DNA from: Acanthaster planci
Lineage: Eukaryota > Echinodermata > Asteroidea > Valvatida > Acanthasteridae
DNA length: 60,000 bases
Assembly: GCF_001949145.1 (NCBI RefSeq)
Contig: NW_019091419.1
Span: 183,610-243,609 of the forward strand
Direction: 5' to 3'
How positions within the stretch are numbered: position 1 is the stretch's first letter; the number at the start of each line of letters is the position of its first letter. The position numbers were made by a program, and so were the translations under genes. This document shows positions 46,843 to 60,000 of the stretch, piece after piece. Under the pieces are notes generated by a model, which had not been told where the DNA came from, did not search any database, and was given only the letters and a program-made list of their open reading frames with translations.

Positions 46843-49800
46843 ATGCTTCAACAGAATCAGCTGCAATTCAACCTGGAGGTGCCCAGCCTGCCCAGCAACC
46901 TGGCCACCCGCTACCGCAATCCGGGACCCCTGGTGATAGAGAGGCTCGCTGGGGGGACCCTGACCTCGGACTCTGGTCCCGGAGAACCCAAAGAACCGCC
47001 AGTCAAATTCACCACGATATCCGAGGACCAGCTCTCGGTGGCCCTCCGGCTGGCCAGACTTGACCTGAAGAACATTGCCTCCAAGAGCCAGGCACCCGCT
47101 ACCAAATACTTGCCTCAGCACGATCACCAGAGGCCTGGCAAGAAACACAAATCCAAACAGAGCCCTTCAGGGAAAAATCATCACCAGCTGCGGACCACAA
47201 AGCTCAAAGAACGGTTTACCGACCCAAATGAAAGTCAACGATCGATAGAAACCCAGACTCACCGTTCCAAAACAAAGAACACAAAGGATGCCATTGTCTT
47301 GCAACCAGTTAGTACACACAGGCTTTTTTTGAGTACCAAACAGCACCAGCATGGTGATACCAAGAGGGAAGAGCTGTCCCCTCCCACGGGAGAGGTTGCC
47401 TTGAGTCCCAAAAGCCGACAGGTCCAGGAGATCAGGCGACTCCGTTCAGAGCTTAAGACTTACATGAAGAAAGTGGAGGAGTTGTCAATCAAAGGTACTC
47501 AGGCGTACCCTGACATGGACGCTGTGCAGGATACAATATGCTTTAGCTAGCTTTCATTACTTGAACACCAGCAAATGTATGTGCACATATACACCGCTGA
47601 CTTATTGAGAGTGTTTCACTAACTCTTATTCCCTTTGGGTAATAAGAGTTTTTGGCATGGGAAAGATTACGTTAAAAACTGTCTGGGTTAGTTTTCAGGG
47701 TTTCTTTTTTGGGGGTATTGTTTAGATGTATATCAACAGGCTCACGCTGTCAGTAAGTTGCTGATAAGGAAGTACCGTCTTTGGTGTTATGGGCAATAAA
47801 ATGCCCTAAATTGCTACACCTGTCCGTATCCTAATTCCCTTTCTTTGATTAATTCAGTTTTTGACACCATGAACTGTTTGCGCAATGACATATGCATTCT
47901 CTAGTCTCTTGATGGCTATTCTCAAACTAATACATTTTTCTCAGATAGTCTTTGATTTGTGTGAGTTTAGTCTGTGCACCAGTTTTTCCATGCAGCCCTC
48001 TCTCATGAACCACCACTCTTGTATTGATTTCTCTCAGCATCTCGGCCTAGTCAGGAGATGGCCAAGAAGGATGCAGAGGTTGTAGAAGATGACCCAAGAA
48101 GAGCAGCCCGGGCTGCTGAGCAGGCCAGCCGCTCAGCCAGGCTCCTCTACTCTCTCCAGCAACAGGTACATATATGCACATGCTAGAACTTTGCGTGGGT
48201 GTGTTGATGGCGTACATGTAAAAGTCACCGATCATGAAGCACCTGTTATACCCTGATTTTCTGGTTGCGCACTCAAGCCCACACTAACCACTTGCTAAAT
48301 AACTGGTGGTAAGATACACACAAGATTCGCTAGACACATCTCTCTGAATGGCAGTTGATAGAAAGCGTTGTTCCGAAGAGGTTCTTGGCTAAAATGGTGT
48401 CAAAATTGATTCAGTGAGAAATTATTTTATTACAAAGCTATACCTATTTATATAAACAAGACACATTCAAGCGTGAGATGCAGTATATCTGAATTACTCA
48501 GCCCAGAATTTTGTCTTTCAAAGGTGCGGGAAATTCAAGAAGAACTGGATAAGCTTGGACCAGGAAAAGTCAGACACACTAAAAAGGTAATAACTGATTT
48601 TTACAGTAATTATAGAACATACATGTACATGTCACAGGAAAGCTAGTTTGTGTGATTAAACAATTGTATTTAACTGCATTTTCCCTAGTTATGTATCTAA
48701 CTTTTCTTTTAGACATTTCTCTTCAGGTTGCTGAAAGGGTCACAAGCTAGAAGTGCAACATTTACCTAACAACCAATCAACATGTTATATTTGGAGGGGG
48801 GGCGTTGGCCCCTCAATTTCCACCACATATTCAGGTTTTCTGTCTTCAGTTGACTAATGGCAGAGTCGGCTTTTATCATGATAATAGACCTTGCTTTACT
48901 TTTGCACTGACTCTATAGCTCGAAGGTTCACAGCAAGAAGTGACGCATTTTGCTGCCAACAAGCCATGTTCTTTAAATATTGTGGCCTGGTCCTCCAGTG
49001 CTACGTTAACTTTCTGAGCTATGTATGTTTCCTGTCTCTCCCCGACTTATACCAGAGTCGAGCCCTTAACCGTCTGGCTGCTGCCCACCGTGGTGCCGTG
49101 AGGGCCCTCCAGTCGTTCCTTCACCACCTGCCCTCAGAGGTGGACCCTGGGAACGGCCTACCACCCCATTACCAGGAGCTGGCCCTGCTGATTCGACAGC
49201 TGTCCCTGTGCTGCGCCCAGCTGGATGTGGAAGAGTCAGGAATCCCAGAAGGGGTATTGAACATACTTGAGCAGGCAAAGGTGAGATTCCATGGTCATTT
49301 TTTTGGGGGGGGGAGGGGATGAATGCCCGTTTACATGTTGGGCTAATATTCTGGGCAAAAAATAAAATTTCAGCAAGCATCACCATTGTGTGCTCAGTCA
49401 AACCTGTGAGTAGGAGCCAGTACATCAAACAGGGATACTGGCTTTTGAATGAGGAGAGATTATAAAAGTTCAGAAGGCTGTATGAGATAATTAACATTTT
49501 CTTTTAAAGGATTTCCAAGATGCATTGTCAGGGCAAATTTCCACCCCGCCGAGGCCCAAAGCTAATCATGACCCCCAGCCCCGAGCCAACTCGAGGAGAC
49601 GGCTAGCCTTTGAGGGTGATGCCCCCCGAGGCCCGCCAAACAGGGCAGCCACTTCTACAAGTCGGTCAGGGAGTCAGGGACAAGCAAGTATGTCATTGCT
49701 ACAAATAAGCCAGTTCGGTTTCTCAATTTTTACATATATGCACGACAAGATATGATTTTGTTTTTGTTGTCGCTATGTGAAATGTGCAGCACACAAGTTA

Positions 49801-52800
49801 TGTTTGGAATGAGTAACGGAATCTACATTCTTTGCTTTTTTTCTCTTAACTGAAAAGAAGATAAAACCTTAAAAAATTTGGAGCATACAAAACACCTTAA
49901 ACCATGGTGCTCTCCAAGGTTTTGTAATTCTGGCTTAGTGACAAGAATTTTTCTTCAAGTTTCTTGGTACCTGGAAGTACCTGGTATTGTCTGCAGATAT
50001 TGAATTAGTTGATCCCTATCTAAACTGAAATCTGTCAAATCTTGCTAATCCTAATAAGCACATTTAATTTACAAGTTGAAATACTGAAAATGTTTATCAT
50101 GTACCAAATTCTTTAAGCACATCTTTGTTACAATGCACATTACTAAGAGTTCCAAATTGCTCATTTTCAGCTTCAAATGTTTGGTAGTTTTGAATTGTGA
50201 AGTGCCCGTAAGCTCATTGGAACAATTACATTTTAAAAATTATTTTCCCCCTTATTTGTCAATTTTTACAAGGTCCAAAGGCTCTGAACCCTCATCACTA
50301 CAGGATAAGAGAGACACCTGTAAGGGACACAGACAGAGACCCACTCCATGCCACAACCCAAGTCACACCGGGTCCAGCAACTGTGGAGAGATTGGGAAAA
50401 AGTGTTGTGAGCAGTAAAGGTAGCATACAGATGGAGTCTTTATCATTTTCTCTGTTAAGGTCCATCCCGTTTCCTTTAAAATCCATCCAAGAGTCTCAAA
50501 GATTTCAGAGGATTTTGCAGGTTCCTGAAGTAGACTCCTCCATTCACACCCTCCTCCATACTTATGACATTTACGCCCTGCCAGCAAAGCCAAAGGATGC
50601 TCTGTTTCCATCTTGCCTTTCATTGACATATCAACTTCACATATGATATCCGGGCTGGTCTTGGTGTCTTCCTGTTGATCAACCACACAGTTGAAAAGTC
50701 TAAGTCCAGAAAGTGTACTCTCATGTTATGTAACCCTGTTGATCTCAAAGTTCAGACATTATAAACTTTTGGTCAAAGGTTGAGGTCTTTATGATGAAAA
50801 CAGCAGAAGTGGTTTTCCCTTTATAACTTGGGAAAGACTCGACACGTCTCCTTCATGCTTGATGTGTTGGTTGCCTTGGGCCTCTTTTCAATGTGTAAAT
50901 TGAATTTTCATACTTGAAACAAGTCAGAGCACAGCCATGAGTTCGTAGATATGGTCTGAGCCGGGCATTTGTGTTGGTTAAAGTATCCTTTCTCTCCTTG
51001 TAGTGACGCCCGGTAGCCCAGAGAGGAATGCAGCATTACGGGCAGGGCTAGAAGCCCTTCTCCGGGCAGGGGGGCAGCCAGCTGGACCTTTGCATCCAGC
51101 AACAAGCAATCCAGTGCCACGAGGCCAGCTGCCTACCGCCAAGGCACGCAAGCAACCACCTGCTAGGGGCTCCACAGCACCCTCCAGGAGCCTTATCCTT
51201 CCAGCTGCATTGAAGGTTTGCTCCACAAGAGGATTCCTCGTTATTGTTTTTTTGCTTTTTAATGAAAGGTTGTGCACTTACACAGACATATACAAATAAC
51301 ACTGTGTATTCATTGTTGTCTGGGAGCTTGCGAATAATTCACAAGTTTACACTGGTGGGACCTGAACCTATGACCTGCTTACTAGTGCAGGCATCTCAAC
51401 CACCTGGCAAACTAGCCTGTCGGGCTAGTCTGAGTCGGATGTACTAGCAAGTACCATAAATTGTTTCCAAAGAAGTATTTGCTCTTTCCTTTTTTGTAAA
51501 AGTTTCAAAATTCTTAGAATAGCAATTTTGACAAAAATGTGAATGCTTGAAAAAGGACAAATAATATCGACTTGCCTTTCACTGCTAGCTTGTTTTAATT
51601 ATAAATCCACAATCATCAGTTTAATTCTGTTAACTTTGCATTCCGACGCAGACGCAGGGAGTAACATACGCAGAAACGTTTTTTCATCCATCATCTTTTT
51701 TACCACTGTTGAGATTGGTTAATAGCTATCAGAAGGCTCTGTTGCATTACAAACATGACAGCACCAGCATCTACAAAGGTGGCAGCGGTATTTTTAAAAT
51801 TCTGACTTGGAAAGACCTGTTTTTCTGCATCATTTCTCATTTTGTGGCAGAATCTCTTGAAGACTGACAGAAGCACAGGAGATATGCACAGCAGTATGCA
51901 CTGTTCTCAAGAGCAGGTGTGACACATTTATTCAACTCTTTACTGGCTGTAAGGAGAAGTGTCACCTACCAGCTTGATTGAAGCTGTGTCTGAATTATTT
52001 GGCTGCAGCTTGTCATTGCACACGACTCTATGGGAACTTGTGAAGTGGCTATGCCATCCCCACACACTTATGCATATTTTAAGCTGCAGCCAAGTCATTT
52101 AGACACAGCCTAACCTGGATGGGCCATGATGGTAGAAGGCTACTAATAATTCACCATCCTACAGATCAACGTGAAGTCGATCATGCCATGCATAATTTAT
52201 TATATATCCAGGCATATCGTAGGGTACTTCCTCAACAGCTTCCCCCCAAAAAATCTAGCCACTGAATTACAATGAAAATGATAGAAAAATATCAATATTT
52301 TGAAGATTATCTTTTTAACTTGCAATTTTCTCAACAGGCTGCAAGGGAGAGGCTTCATCGAGTTAGAGTGGTCCCCCGAGATGCTCACTTCACCCAGGAG
52401 ACCGTGGCCTCCAAACTCAAGCACAGGGAACCGGTCGGACAAGGCATTGCAACGTCCAGGGACCCTGGGACCAGACCCCAGGATGGTGGGCCGGTCATGA
52501 GAGCCAAGCCTACCTGGACTCCTCCTGGGTCTCCAAGAAGCTTCCACAAAGCTTTACCTCGGCCAAGGCCAGTGTCAGCTTCATCTGAGGACGAGAAGGA
52601 ATCAGAGGAGGGTAATTCCCTTTTTTTGCATATCTTCTCCGATATTATCATTTGCATGCCCTAAACATACTTTACTGTATCTCACGGTACACCTGCATGG
52701 CAGTGGCAATATCTGTAGAATGGAAAGTTCTATGATATTTGTCTGCAAAAGGCAGAGTCTTGATAGACAGACCTGCATATCAGAATTCAGTACGGTCATT

Positions 52801-55800
52801 AAAACTGTGTTGGAGTATTCTTGTGTAACTGAAGAGTGTCCTCTCAGGGTAAGCTTTGTAAGGTGGCATTCTTCTGTACTTTCACGTCATCCACCTGTTG
52901 AATAAAGCTCTTGTTCAAATTTTAAAATGCAGGAGGGTATTGTAGCTTTTCTTAGGTACTAGAGCATAGAAATATGCAGCTCTGACAAGTGAGCCACTTT
53001 GTGCTGGATGATGCATAAACACCTGAGAATCTCATGTGTTGTGAAAGGGAGGATGTTTGAAAATGTCCTTGTAAATTCTTTATGCAATACTGGCTGAGGT
53101 GTATACTCATTCCTATACATCAAATACATCAAATTTGTGCGAGCACAGAGTCTTGAACTCCCCCAAATCAGCTAAGCACACGCGCTACCTTCAGGGGGCC
53201 ACAAGTTGTTAGCAGGACATAGAGGGATTTCACATTAGCGCCGTCTGCGCATATCTGCATCGAAACCGAGGTTCTCTGTGTTGAACTTGATCCCGTGCGC
53301 CCGCGGAGTCGACACAGTACATGGAGTATCCCGTTCATAAGTGTGACGCTAACTTCAGTTTTAACCACGCCCACTGCACAAGATACACGACTATCGTAGG
53401 TACGTTAGTTCGCGGTAAATTGTCGTCATTTTTTCTTTTGATTTTACGTTTGGAGTCATCCTGTAAGACTCTTCCACAAAAATTTGCAGCCTGAAAAGTC
53501 TGAATTTAACATACTTTTATGTATTTCTGTCTTGACTCCTTACTTTCAATCGTCTGATCGTATTGAGAATTGAAACTGACACATACAGCCTCGTTTTGTG
53601 GAAGTGCGCATATCGACGCAAAAAGCGTTGTATTGGGATCCCTCTATTGAGACAAATATCACTCTGTAACATAGTGTCTGATTCACCAAAAGCAATGATG
53701 CTGTAAGAGATGTCGCACAAACCTTGCACAAATGACCACCAAAGGTCAGCATTTGTAAATTCCACCTTTATAAAGGTGTGTGGTTATTGTATCTTGTCAT
53801 GTTGCAAAGGGACAAGTTAGTTGCCGAATAATAGCATTGGCAACTGGTTTAAAGAAGATCCACAGCTCCCTGAAAGGAGACTGCGTAATGTGCAGTCACG
53901 TATCAAAACCTTGTTGTCTGTCTGATTCAGCAGGCAGAGACAACTCAGCAAGAAGGAGAAAAGTTGTCTTCAACCTTGAGAAGGAGAGCGGGAGCAGGAA
54001 GGACGTAGGGAGTGACAGAGAGCGGGGACTGGATCCAGATATGATGGAGAGGGAGATAGCCAGACAGGCCTGGCTAGACAGGGAAGCAGCCAAGCAGGTC
54101 AGCAAGCTCAGAATTCCGTTCATGATGGTCAGAGCACTCTGAGAAAAAGTTTGAAGCTCTTGTCTTAGGAGGAAATGCAAAATTCCAAGTGCTTCTGATT
54201 GTACCAGCCGTGGCATAAATCCCTGCTGGCGAGTGGAATAGTGCGGACACAACATTACAATAGGGGGCTGTATCAAAGACACAGAGGCTTATCTCATGTA
54301 CACATTTACTTACACAATCATGTATGCCTTACTGTTTGTTCTGCATACGCGCTGTTGAAAAGTTATCGCCTAAAAGTGTTACTTGTTTCTGTTTCTCATG
54401 ACCAGTACAGTGGATTTTCATAACCTAAAAATATGAAGTTGTTTGTTTCTCTCGACCAATACAGTTGGGAGAGGGGACTAACCCTGGTTAAAAAGGAGGG
54501 CGATATCACATGCCCCTCCTCCCCCAGAATTCATGCCCGGGTTGCTTACAGTGTTTATGCCCAATATTTTGTGGAAAGTGGTCTGTGATCAAGCAAAGGA
54601 AAGTCAACCCAGCTCTCTGAAAGGAAAATGCATCACGTCGACAAATGGAGAGGCAGGTCAGCACTCCCACATCACTGGGCCATGCTCTAGGCGTACACGC
54701 TCTGGACCCCTCTAAAAAAACGGAAAGACCTTTACAAGTGTGTGTTTGCAGTGGGAACACCAGACTGGCTCATTGTAAAGGGCATACCTGATTGGAATGC
54801 AGCGTATATTTTGTGAGTATCGATTCCGTTACTTACACAGTCGAGTGAGAAGTTTTAGGAGAGACTTGTTCTTGTCTCACTGCAGATGAAGCATCTGGAG
54901 CATGGACGGGAGGAGAATGGCTACCCTCCTGTTCCTCCTGGCTGGCTGGAGACAGTTGAACAAGCTCTCACTGCCCGACTCCGTCCCCTCATTGATAAAG
55001 CGGAGGTGAGGGTTTCCAACGTGGACTGCAGGAGTGCAATGATCGGTTGTCACAGAAGCTTGTCATGAAGTGGTCCTTTTTAATACACACCCAAGGGACA
55101 AATGGACCATGCGTTTTTGAGGAGATTAAAAAAACAAAGTCCTGCATTGGTTGCTTTTGGCAGATGGTATGCGACATCCCGCCAGTATATCAAACATAAA
55201 AAGAGTTTCACTTACTCTACCAGAGAAGAATATACTCATCACCGTGCAATCCCTGGTTACTGTGACCCGTCCTGCCAGACATAAAATTAAGAGATAAGCA
55301 AGCCGTACACAAATGTGTACCCTCCCCCATAAGAGACCCTCTTATTTGCAATTGCATCCTGAAGGCAGTATGCAAAGTGGCAAACAGTCAACTTATTTTC
55401 ACGAGCACGACACATGGCCTGGGTAGAGCAGTGAAACAGCAGCGTATGTAACCCTCAAATAACAGTTGTCTCTGACTGATCTGACTCGAAGGAACATAAA
55501 TGATATCTAAATGGCACCACATTTTCAGCACTTCTAAAGATCGGTCTCGGCCTTTTTCCCTTCAGGCTACTGCAAAAGAACAGCAGCATGTCCAAAATTC
55601 CACCAAGCAATCCTTACGTCACCAGCTATCCGAGAGGGCAGTACAAGCTGTAAGTGTAACTAAATTAAAGCTATGCTTAGATCAGTAGGTCACACACTAG
55701 CGTGCTGCTTATGGTATCAAGTGAGACCTGCTAGACACTTCAGAAATCACCGGTAGATTAGAGTGAAATTGGCAGGATTGAGAAATGTAGGAACAAGCCA

Positions 55801-58800
55801 CTGTTACCTTGATCCTACCAAAATTTGAGCACTATTGCCTTAGATTTTTTGAACATGATTGGATTTTGGAATATTGAAAAAGGGTCTGAGCAAACGTCCA
55901 TGTAAACAAGCAGTTTGCTACCGGGCATAAAAAGGGATGCACATTAACAAAATGTCACAGCGTTCCCAAAGGTAGGCAGGATTTGGCTCAAAGGTATAGC
56001 TTCATGGGTTGAGCCTCAAATTGGACCCAGAACTAAAGGGGGGACCAAACATGGGGAAATGTTGTTATTTAACCTTATGGCCTTTCAGAGGAGTGAGCTT
56101 CAGTTTTGAAAGGCAGGGCAATGAAACAGTCCAAAACAAAATGACCTATCCTCCATATTTAAACAAAAACTTTCCCCGAGAGGGCTGTGCCTCTGTTATC
56201 CCTCCACCCCTAGGATCTGGCAAAAGTGACCACACCCCTTGTGATTTCAAGCAGTGCTCACTGCTGACAAGAATCCCTTTGACTTCCCAGACCAGCAATA
56301 ATGCGGACCTCCTCAGCGACCTCCTCCTTGAGGACATACTGGCCGACACGGCCCTGGAGTTTCATCGCATCGAACGAGACGATCAGCTTGAGCGGCAGGC
56401 CCAACAGCTTCAAGATGGTCCCACTGTGGAAGGGATGCTGCAGTCACTGGAAAAGATGGAGGTGCGAAATATAGTGGAATGCTCACTGTGGGCAGTACAA
56501 TGCTTTTTGCGTCTGGTTGTCGGTGAGGTATTTTGTAAGGTATAGATGTGCCCATCACAAGTAATTTCCAAAGCGTAGAGGCAGATGTTATTTCATTTCA
56601 GCAGATAAATCCGTTCAGGACCTCTCACCACAATTAAGGGAATTTTTGTCTTTGGACAGCTTATGGAAGATGAAATAAGAAGGCGGTGGAGGCGAGTGGA
56701 ATACATCAACCAGGAGGAGCTTCTTACAGACTCTATCCACCAGAAGGAGGTTGGGTGGATGTTGGGCACTCCCCTCGATGGAGAGTTCCTTGAAAGGTAA
56801 TGAAGAAATACTTCTCAGCCACATCCATCCGCAAAGCAAAATCTCTGAATTATTCTACACTTTGCAGAATCAGTCTAAGCCATGTCCAAATGAACCAGAT
56901 ATAATTAGCCTTCTACGGGGAAAGTGACTTCAGATGCAAGATATAGTGGCTTCCATAAAAGCATGTATTATTTAAAGCCGCAGCCATGTAATTTGGTCAT
57001 GGGCTTTGTCCAAATCCATGACACTGCCAAGAACACAATTTTCTGCTCACAAAGCCTTTTTCCATTTCTTGGAAAGTGTAACCAGCAGACATTGGAAAGA
57101 ATGTACTCTCCACAGAATTTCCTTAAAATTGTCATACAGTGCTAGTAATTGACAAGCATTAACGTGAAAGGCAAATTTTTGTGACAGGCCCTGTCTCAAT
57201 GGATTTAACACGAGACTTACCTGAACAAGTTGTGTCTTGTCCAGTTTCCCAGGTGACGTGCCAACTGCCCACACTGCCATGCAGTTCACAAATCAACATT
57301 CTCAGGATGCTCCAGGATCCCAGCCCAGCATCTCCAAAGCTAAATCCTCAAGAGGCACAAAAATCCCATTACAAACTGACGAGGTGACATATTTGTTGTA
57401 TAGCAGGGACGACCATGATGTTGGCATCAGGTCTTTAGCAGAAAACGATGTACAAGTCACCGAAATGGATTCTAAACAGGAAAAAGGTTTTCTCTCTCGA
57501 GAAGATACTGACAGGTCTGTCAGTCGTGTGTCAGGAGCAACTCCTGGCCAAACGCACTCGATGAACATCCTGCACACATTGCTGGACAACAAAGGCAGTG
57601 CAGCAGCTAGACCAGGTAGCCTGTCCAACAGCAGGAAGTCTGGCACCAGACCTGGGCTCGACAGGCCAAGCTTTCCGCTCTTCATTCCTAGTGATGCGAT
57701 GAATCGCATCAGAGACTATAGAGGGCGCTTTGAGCACCACCTTAAGAACACGTCACACTGGGCATACGGAACATTTGACCCATGGAGGCTTGTGGAGGAG
57801 TAAGTTGATAAGATTATAACACTNNNNNNNNNNNNNNNNNNNNNNNNNNNNNNNNNNNNNNNNNNNNNNNNNNNNNNNNNNNNNNNNNNNNNNNNNNNNN
57901 NNNNNNNNNNNNNNNNNNNNNNNNNNNNNNNNNNNNNCCACAGCAAGCTATTAGCAAATTTTTTGCACCCTATGGGCAAAGCTGAAGGGGCGTGTGTGTG
58001 CTAACCATACATACCCAGTGTGGACCTCTGAGCAAAAGAAGTCCACCTAATGTAGGTTAATGAAAAGACGTTGTGTGGACTTGCACACACACCTACATGT
58101 ACATAGTATTTCCCCGGAAAAAACAGTTTCAGCGTTTTTTGTTGCAAAATGAAACAGATCAATCCAGGAAATCATCACTTGGGTGTAACAACTTACCCGG
58201 GTACTTGTTTAGGGTTCCATGTGGATTGAAAGACAAGCATTATGGTGATCCCTAAACAGTACGGGGAACAAAGTTGTGTCTCCGAAATGCAGTTCAGACT
58301 TTCCTAACAACAATAATTGTCCCCATAACACGGGAAAGGCCTACCCTGCATGCATACAGGGACTTCTGAGCAAAAGAGCTCTACGTAATGCAAGAAGTGT
58401 GAATGTTATGTTGACTAAGCTGCGGCTACACAAGATGGCCCTCTTTCTGGAAATCAGTTTCATAGAGAGTATGGGATTAGGGCTAATTTGAGGAAAACAA
58501 GAGTGACATTTAAAGGAAACCAACAGAAATCCAGGTTCAAAGAGTGCCTACCGCGCAAGAAAAATTTGCACTGAGTTTTCTGAAGTACACAAAAACAAAT
58601 GAATGTCCCCACTAGATTGGTAGTGCAGACTTGCGTCTTTGTGCATATACATAATCACAATTGTAGGGCATTTGCATTGGTCAACTCTTTTGTTTTGAAG
58701 CAACGAATGGATGTAACTTCAGTTAATTGACTTTCACATATATTATTTGAGTAGTTTATTTTTTCCATGTGAGCCAGAATCTTCCCTCAATACCAGCCAC

Positions 58801-59028
58801 AAATAAAGTTGTTTTTGATGGCATCTTTAGTTTAAAGACCTTGGCCGCTGAAAGTTTCGTGCAGAAAATAGTTTCAAGTAAAAAACTGTTTTATTTTGGA
58901 CTTCATTTGTCAACAGGGTCTCCGATGAGATAGTGTCCGAGATTATCAAGGATGTTTCAAGCGAGGTTGGTGACATCATGAGCCAGTGTGTTGATGACCT
59001 CTACAGAGCCGAGTTTGACATGACATAA
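46843..59028 (+). CDS. KIAA0753: KIAA0753 / OFIP / moonraker, centriolar satellite protein
   Basis: Centrosome and centriolar-satellite scaffold; the human protein binds OFD1 and FOR20 and supports centriole duplication and ciliogenesis (family knowledge). Sixteen exons: 46843-47494, 48038-48165, 48524-48586, 49056-49280, 49510-49687, 50273-50419, 51004-51215, 51851-51916, 52338-52611, 53931-54097, 54886-55005, 55566-55649, 56291-56461, 56660-56796, 57245-57799, 58917-59028. All phases fit: 1096 codons (human about 967). Diagnostic blocks are NQLQFNLEVPSLPSNLATRY at the N terminus, ARSARLLY-like and QQQVREIQEELDKLGP (residues 250-273), LNRLAAAHRGAVRALQSFL, then LALLIRQLSLCCAQLD (residues 282-340), and a C-terminal segment with YGTFDPWRLVEE before the final helix. 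The middle is Pro/Arg/Ser-rich and poorly conserved. The exons at 50273 and 51851 are supported only by open phase-matched frames and splice sites. Gap 57824-57937 lies inside the last intron. Confidence 0.93.
51325..51445 (-). repeat. tRNA-derived SINE-like sequence in a KIAA0753 intron
   Basis: On the minus strand, GGTTCAGGTCCCACC resembles a Pol III B box, preceded at tRNA-like distance by CTAGTTTGCCAGGTGG (A-box region). Between them CCTGC and GCAGG could form an anticodon stem. No complete cloverleaf, so not a functional tRNA. Confidence 0.45.
51982..52111. mobile_element. GTGTCT-ended MITE, copy 3 (KIAA0753 intron)
   Basis: 130 bp: left AAGCTGTGTCTGAATTATTT then GGCTGCAGCTTG; the right end, reversed, AGGCTGTGTCTAAATGACTT then GGCTGCAGCTT. 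The best preserved copy of the family. A half copy (TTTAAAGCCGCAGCC) lies at about 56970. Confidence 0.82.
53140..53205 (-). repeat. Degenerate tRNA-like fragment in a KIAA0753 intron
   Basis: Minus strand: AGGTAGCGCGTGTGCTTAGC followed, about 15 bp on, by GAGTTCAAGACTC. These resemble A- and B-box regions of an old tRNA-derived SINE. Weakly supported. Confidence 0.3.
57824..57937. other. Assembly gap (114 N) in the last KIAA0753 intron
   Basis: Run of N 25 bp after the donor of exon 15. It does not touch coding sequence in this model. Confidence 0.95.
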
Positions 59029-59120
59029 CCTTTCTTCCCTGGCCTCTAGGGTTGAAGTTTAGTGTGTGAATGGTCTTCTTGAAAAGTCCTTTAACTGATT
59101 CAGTGTGTCCCATGTTGGCC

Positions 59121-59126
59121 AATAAA
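59121..59126 (+). promoter_or_regulatory. Candidate KIAA0753 poly(A) signal
   Basis: AATAAA 93 bp after the TAA at 59026-59028. Confidence 0.55.
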
Positions 59127-59149
59127 GATCAGTGTGATGCTCCTTAACA

Positions 59150-60000
59150 TATTCCTTTTGCAAGTTACAATCATAGAAGTAACACTGTACCATCAAATTT
59201 GTTTCTGAATTATTTCTGGACCATGGGAACCAGAATGAGGATTTTTCCCCAATAATGTTTTTCCAACTCCTAAGAGAAAAGACTGTGGTACTATTTCTAA
59301 AGTGTTGTTGCTTTCGCTTCTATACAAAAAACATTCTAACATGTATCAAGAGGGTCTACTTGCCGCCCCCTTCCACTCCCCACTGATATCTTCCTGCCTT
59401 TGTAAAACAAAAAAGAAATTTACAAACCAATCTGAGTGCTTTGTTTAAAAAAAGGGACTTAGCTACAGCCAGGTTTTTAGTCCATTTTTCAAAGAATTTT
59501 TTGGGAGAAGTAGAGGTTGGGTGGAGCATGCTCACTTTTTCAGCAAAATGGGTATTAACCGAAACAGTCCTCAATCCTCTGATTTCAATGTAAGTTTACA
59601 TTTACCCTTGGGGGTAAGGGTTAAGCTAGAGGCAGTGCAGGGGCATCCCCTCAATTAAATTCTGAAATCTACTTATCTCAGAATGTTCCTGTTCAATCTA
59701 GGGAATTCGTCCCTTTCTCGAGACTTTCTGAACTTTTCTTTCTTTTCCCAGAGTTTATTGGATAAAATTCCCAAAGTTGAATTCTTGTTTTAAATAAAGT
59801 CCACAGAATCTATTTGGCATCATGTGTTCAGCTCCTCTAATGGGAGACTTTTGAAATGCTCGGTGGCGGGAAACGTGGCTACCTTTTTAGCACTTCTGAG
59901 CATGCACTTGTTCTTAGCATGTGTGCATAGTTCTGAGCATGCACGATACCTTGAAAAGGGATCAGGATGTCTGCTGCCACCAGCATCTCAAAGTTCTCCC
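59150..60000. other. Downstream of KIAA0753, nothing recognised
   Basis: No conserved coding sequence seen. A GGGGGTAAGGGTTAA word near 59612 resembles the TTAACCC element ends. Confidence 0.4.

Overview
The window is animal nuclear DNA: split genes with GT-AG introns, long AT-rich introns, many small inverted-repeat transposons and three runs of N. The gene set (MPHOSPH9, MTRFR, CDK2AP, AIP, an apolipoprotein-L-like gene and KIAA0753/moonraker) and the repeat style suggest an invertebrate deuterostome. An echinoderm, perhaps a sea star, is my best guess, but the species is inferred and not proven. I rebuilt exons by hand from splice sites and phase. Every multi-exon model below keeps one open frame across all junctions.

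Layout. 1-6337 (-): nine coding exons of MPHOSPH9, a centriolar coiled-coil protein, running off the left edge. 6.4-13.3 kb: a repeat-rich spacer. 13325-14726 (+): MTRFR (C12orf65), a mitochondrial GGQ ribosome-rescue factor. 17207-22959 (-): CDK2AP (DOC-1 family), with a separate THAP-domain gene (19759-22314, -) apparently nested in its first intron. 26726-33671 (-): AIP, an FKBP-like/TPR co-chaperone, with intron positions that match human AIP. Its first intron holds a nest of palindromic elements around a 729-base gap. 40999-42078 (+): a two-exon apolipoprotein-L-family protein. 46843-59028 (+): KIAA0753/moonraker, 16 coding exons, about 1096 codons.

The strongest biological signal is microsynteny. 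MPHOSPH9(-), MTRFR(+), CDK2AP(-) occur here in the order and orientation I recall for human 12q24.31. MPHOSPH9 and KIAA0753 both act at centrioles and centriolar satellites. MTRFR acts in mitochondria, CDK2AP in chromatin (NuRD), AIP with HSP90 clients.

Spaces between genes and many introns carry short non-autonomous DNA transposons. Several have clear terminal inverted repeats, and some have target duplications: a 9-bp duplication around an element with a tRNA-like internal promoter (14824-15171); a 9-bp duplication around an element whose ends are tandem arrays (32325-33438); a hAT-like element (30497-30721); TTAA-bounded elements; and a GTGTCT-ended family with at least three copies. Perfect CRE palindromes lie just upstream of the inferred 5' ends of three genes.
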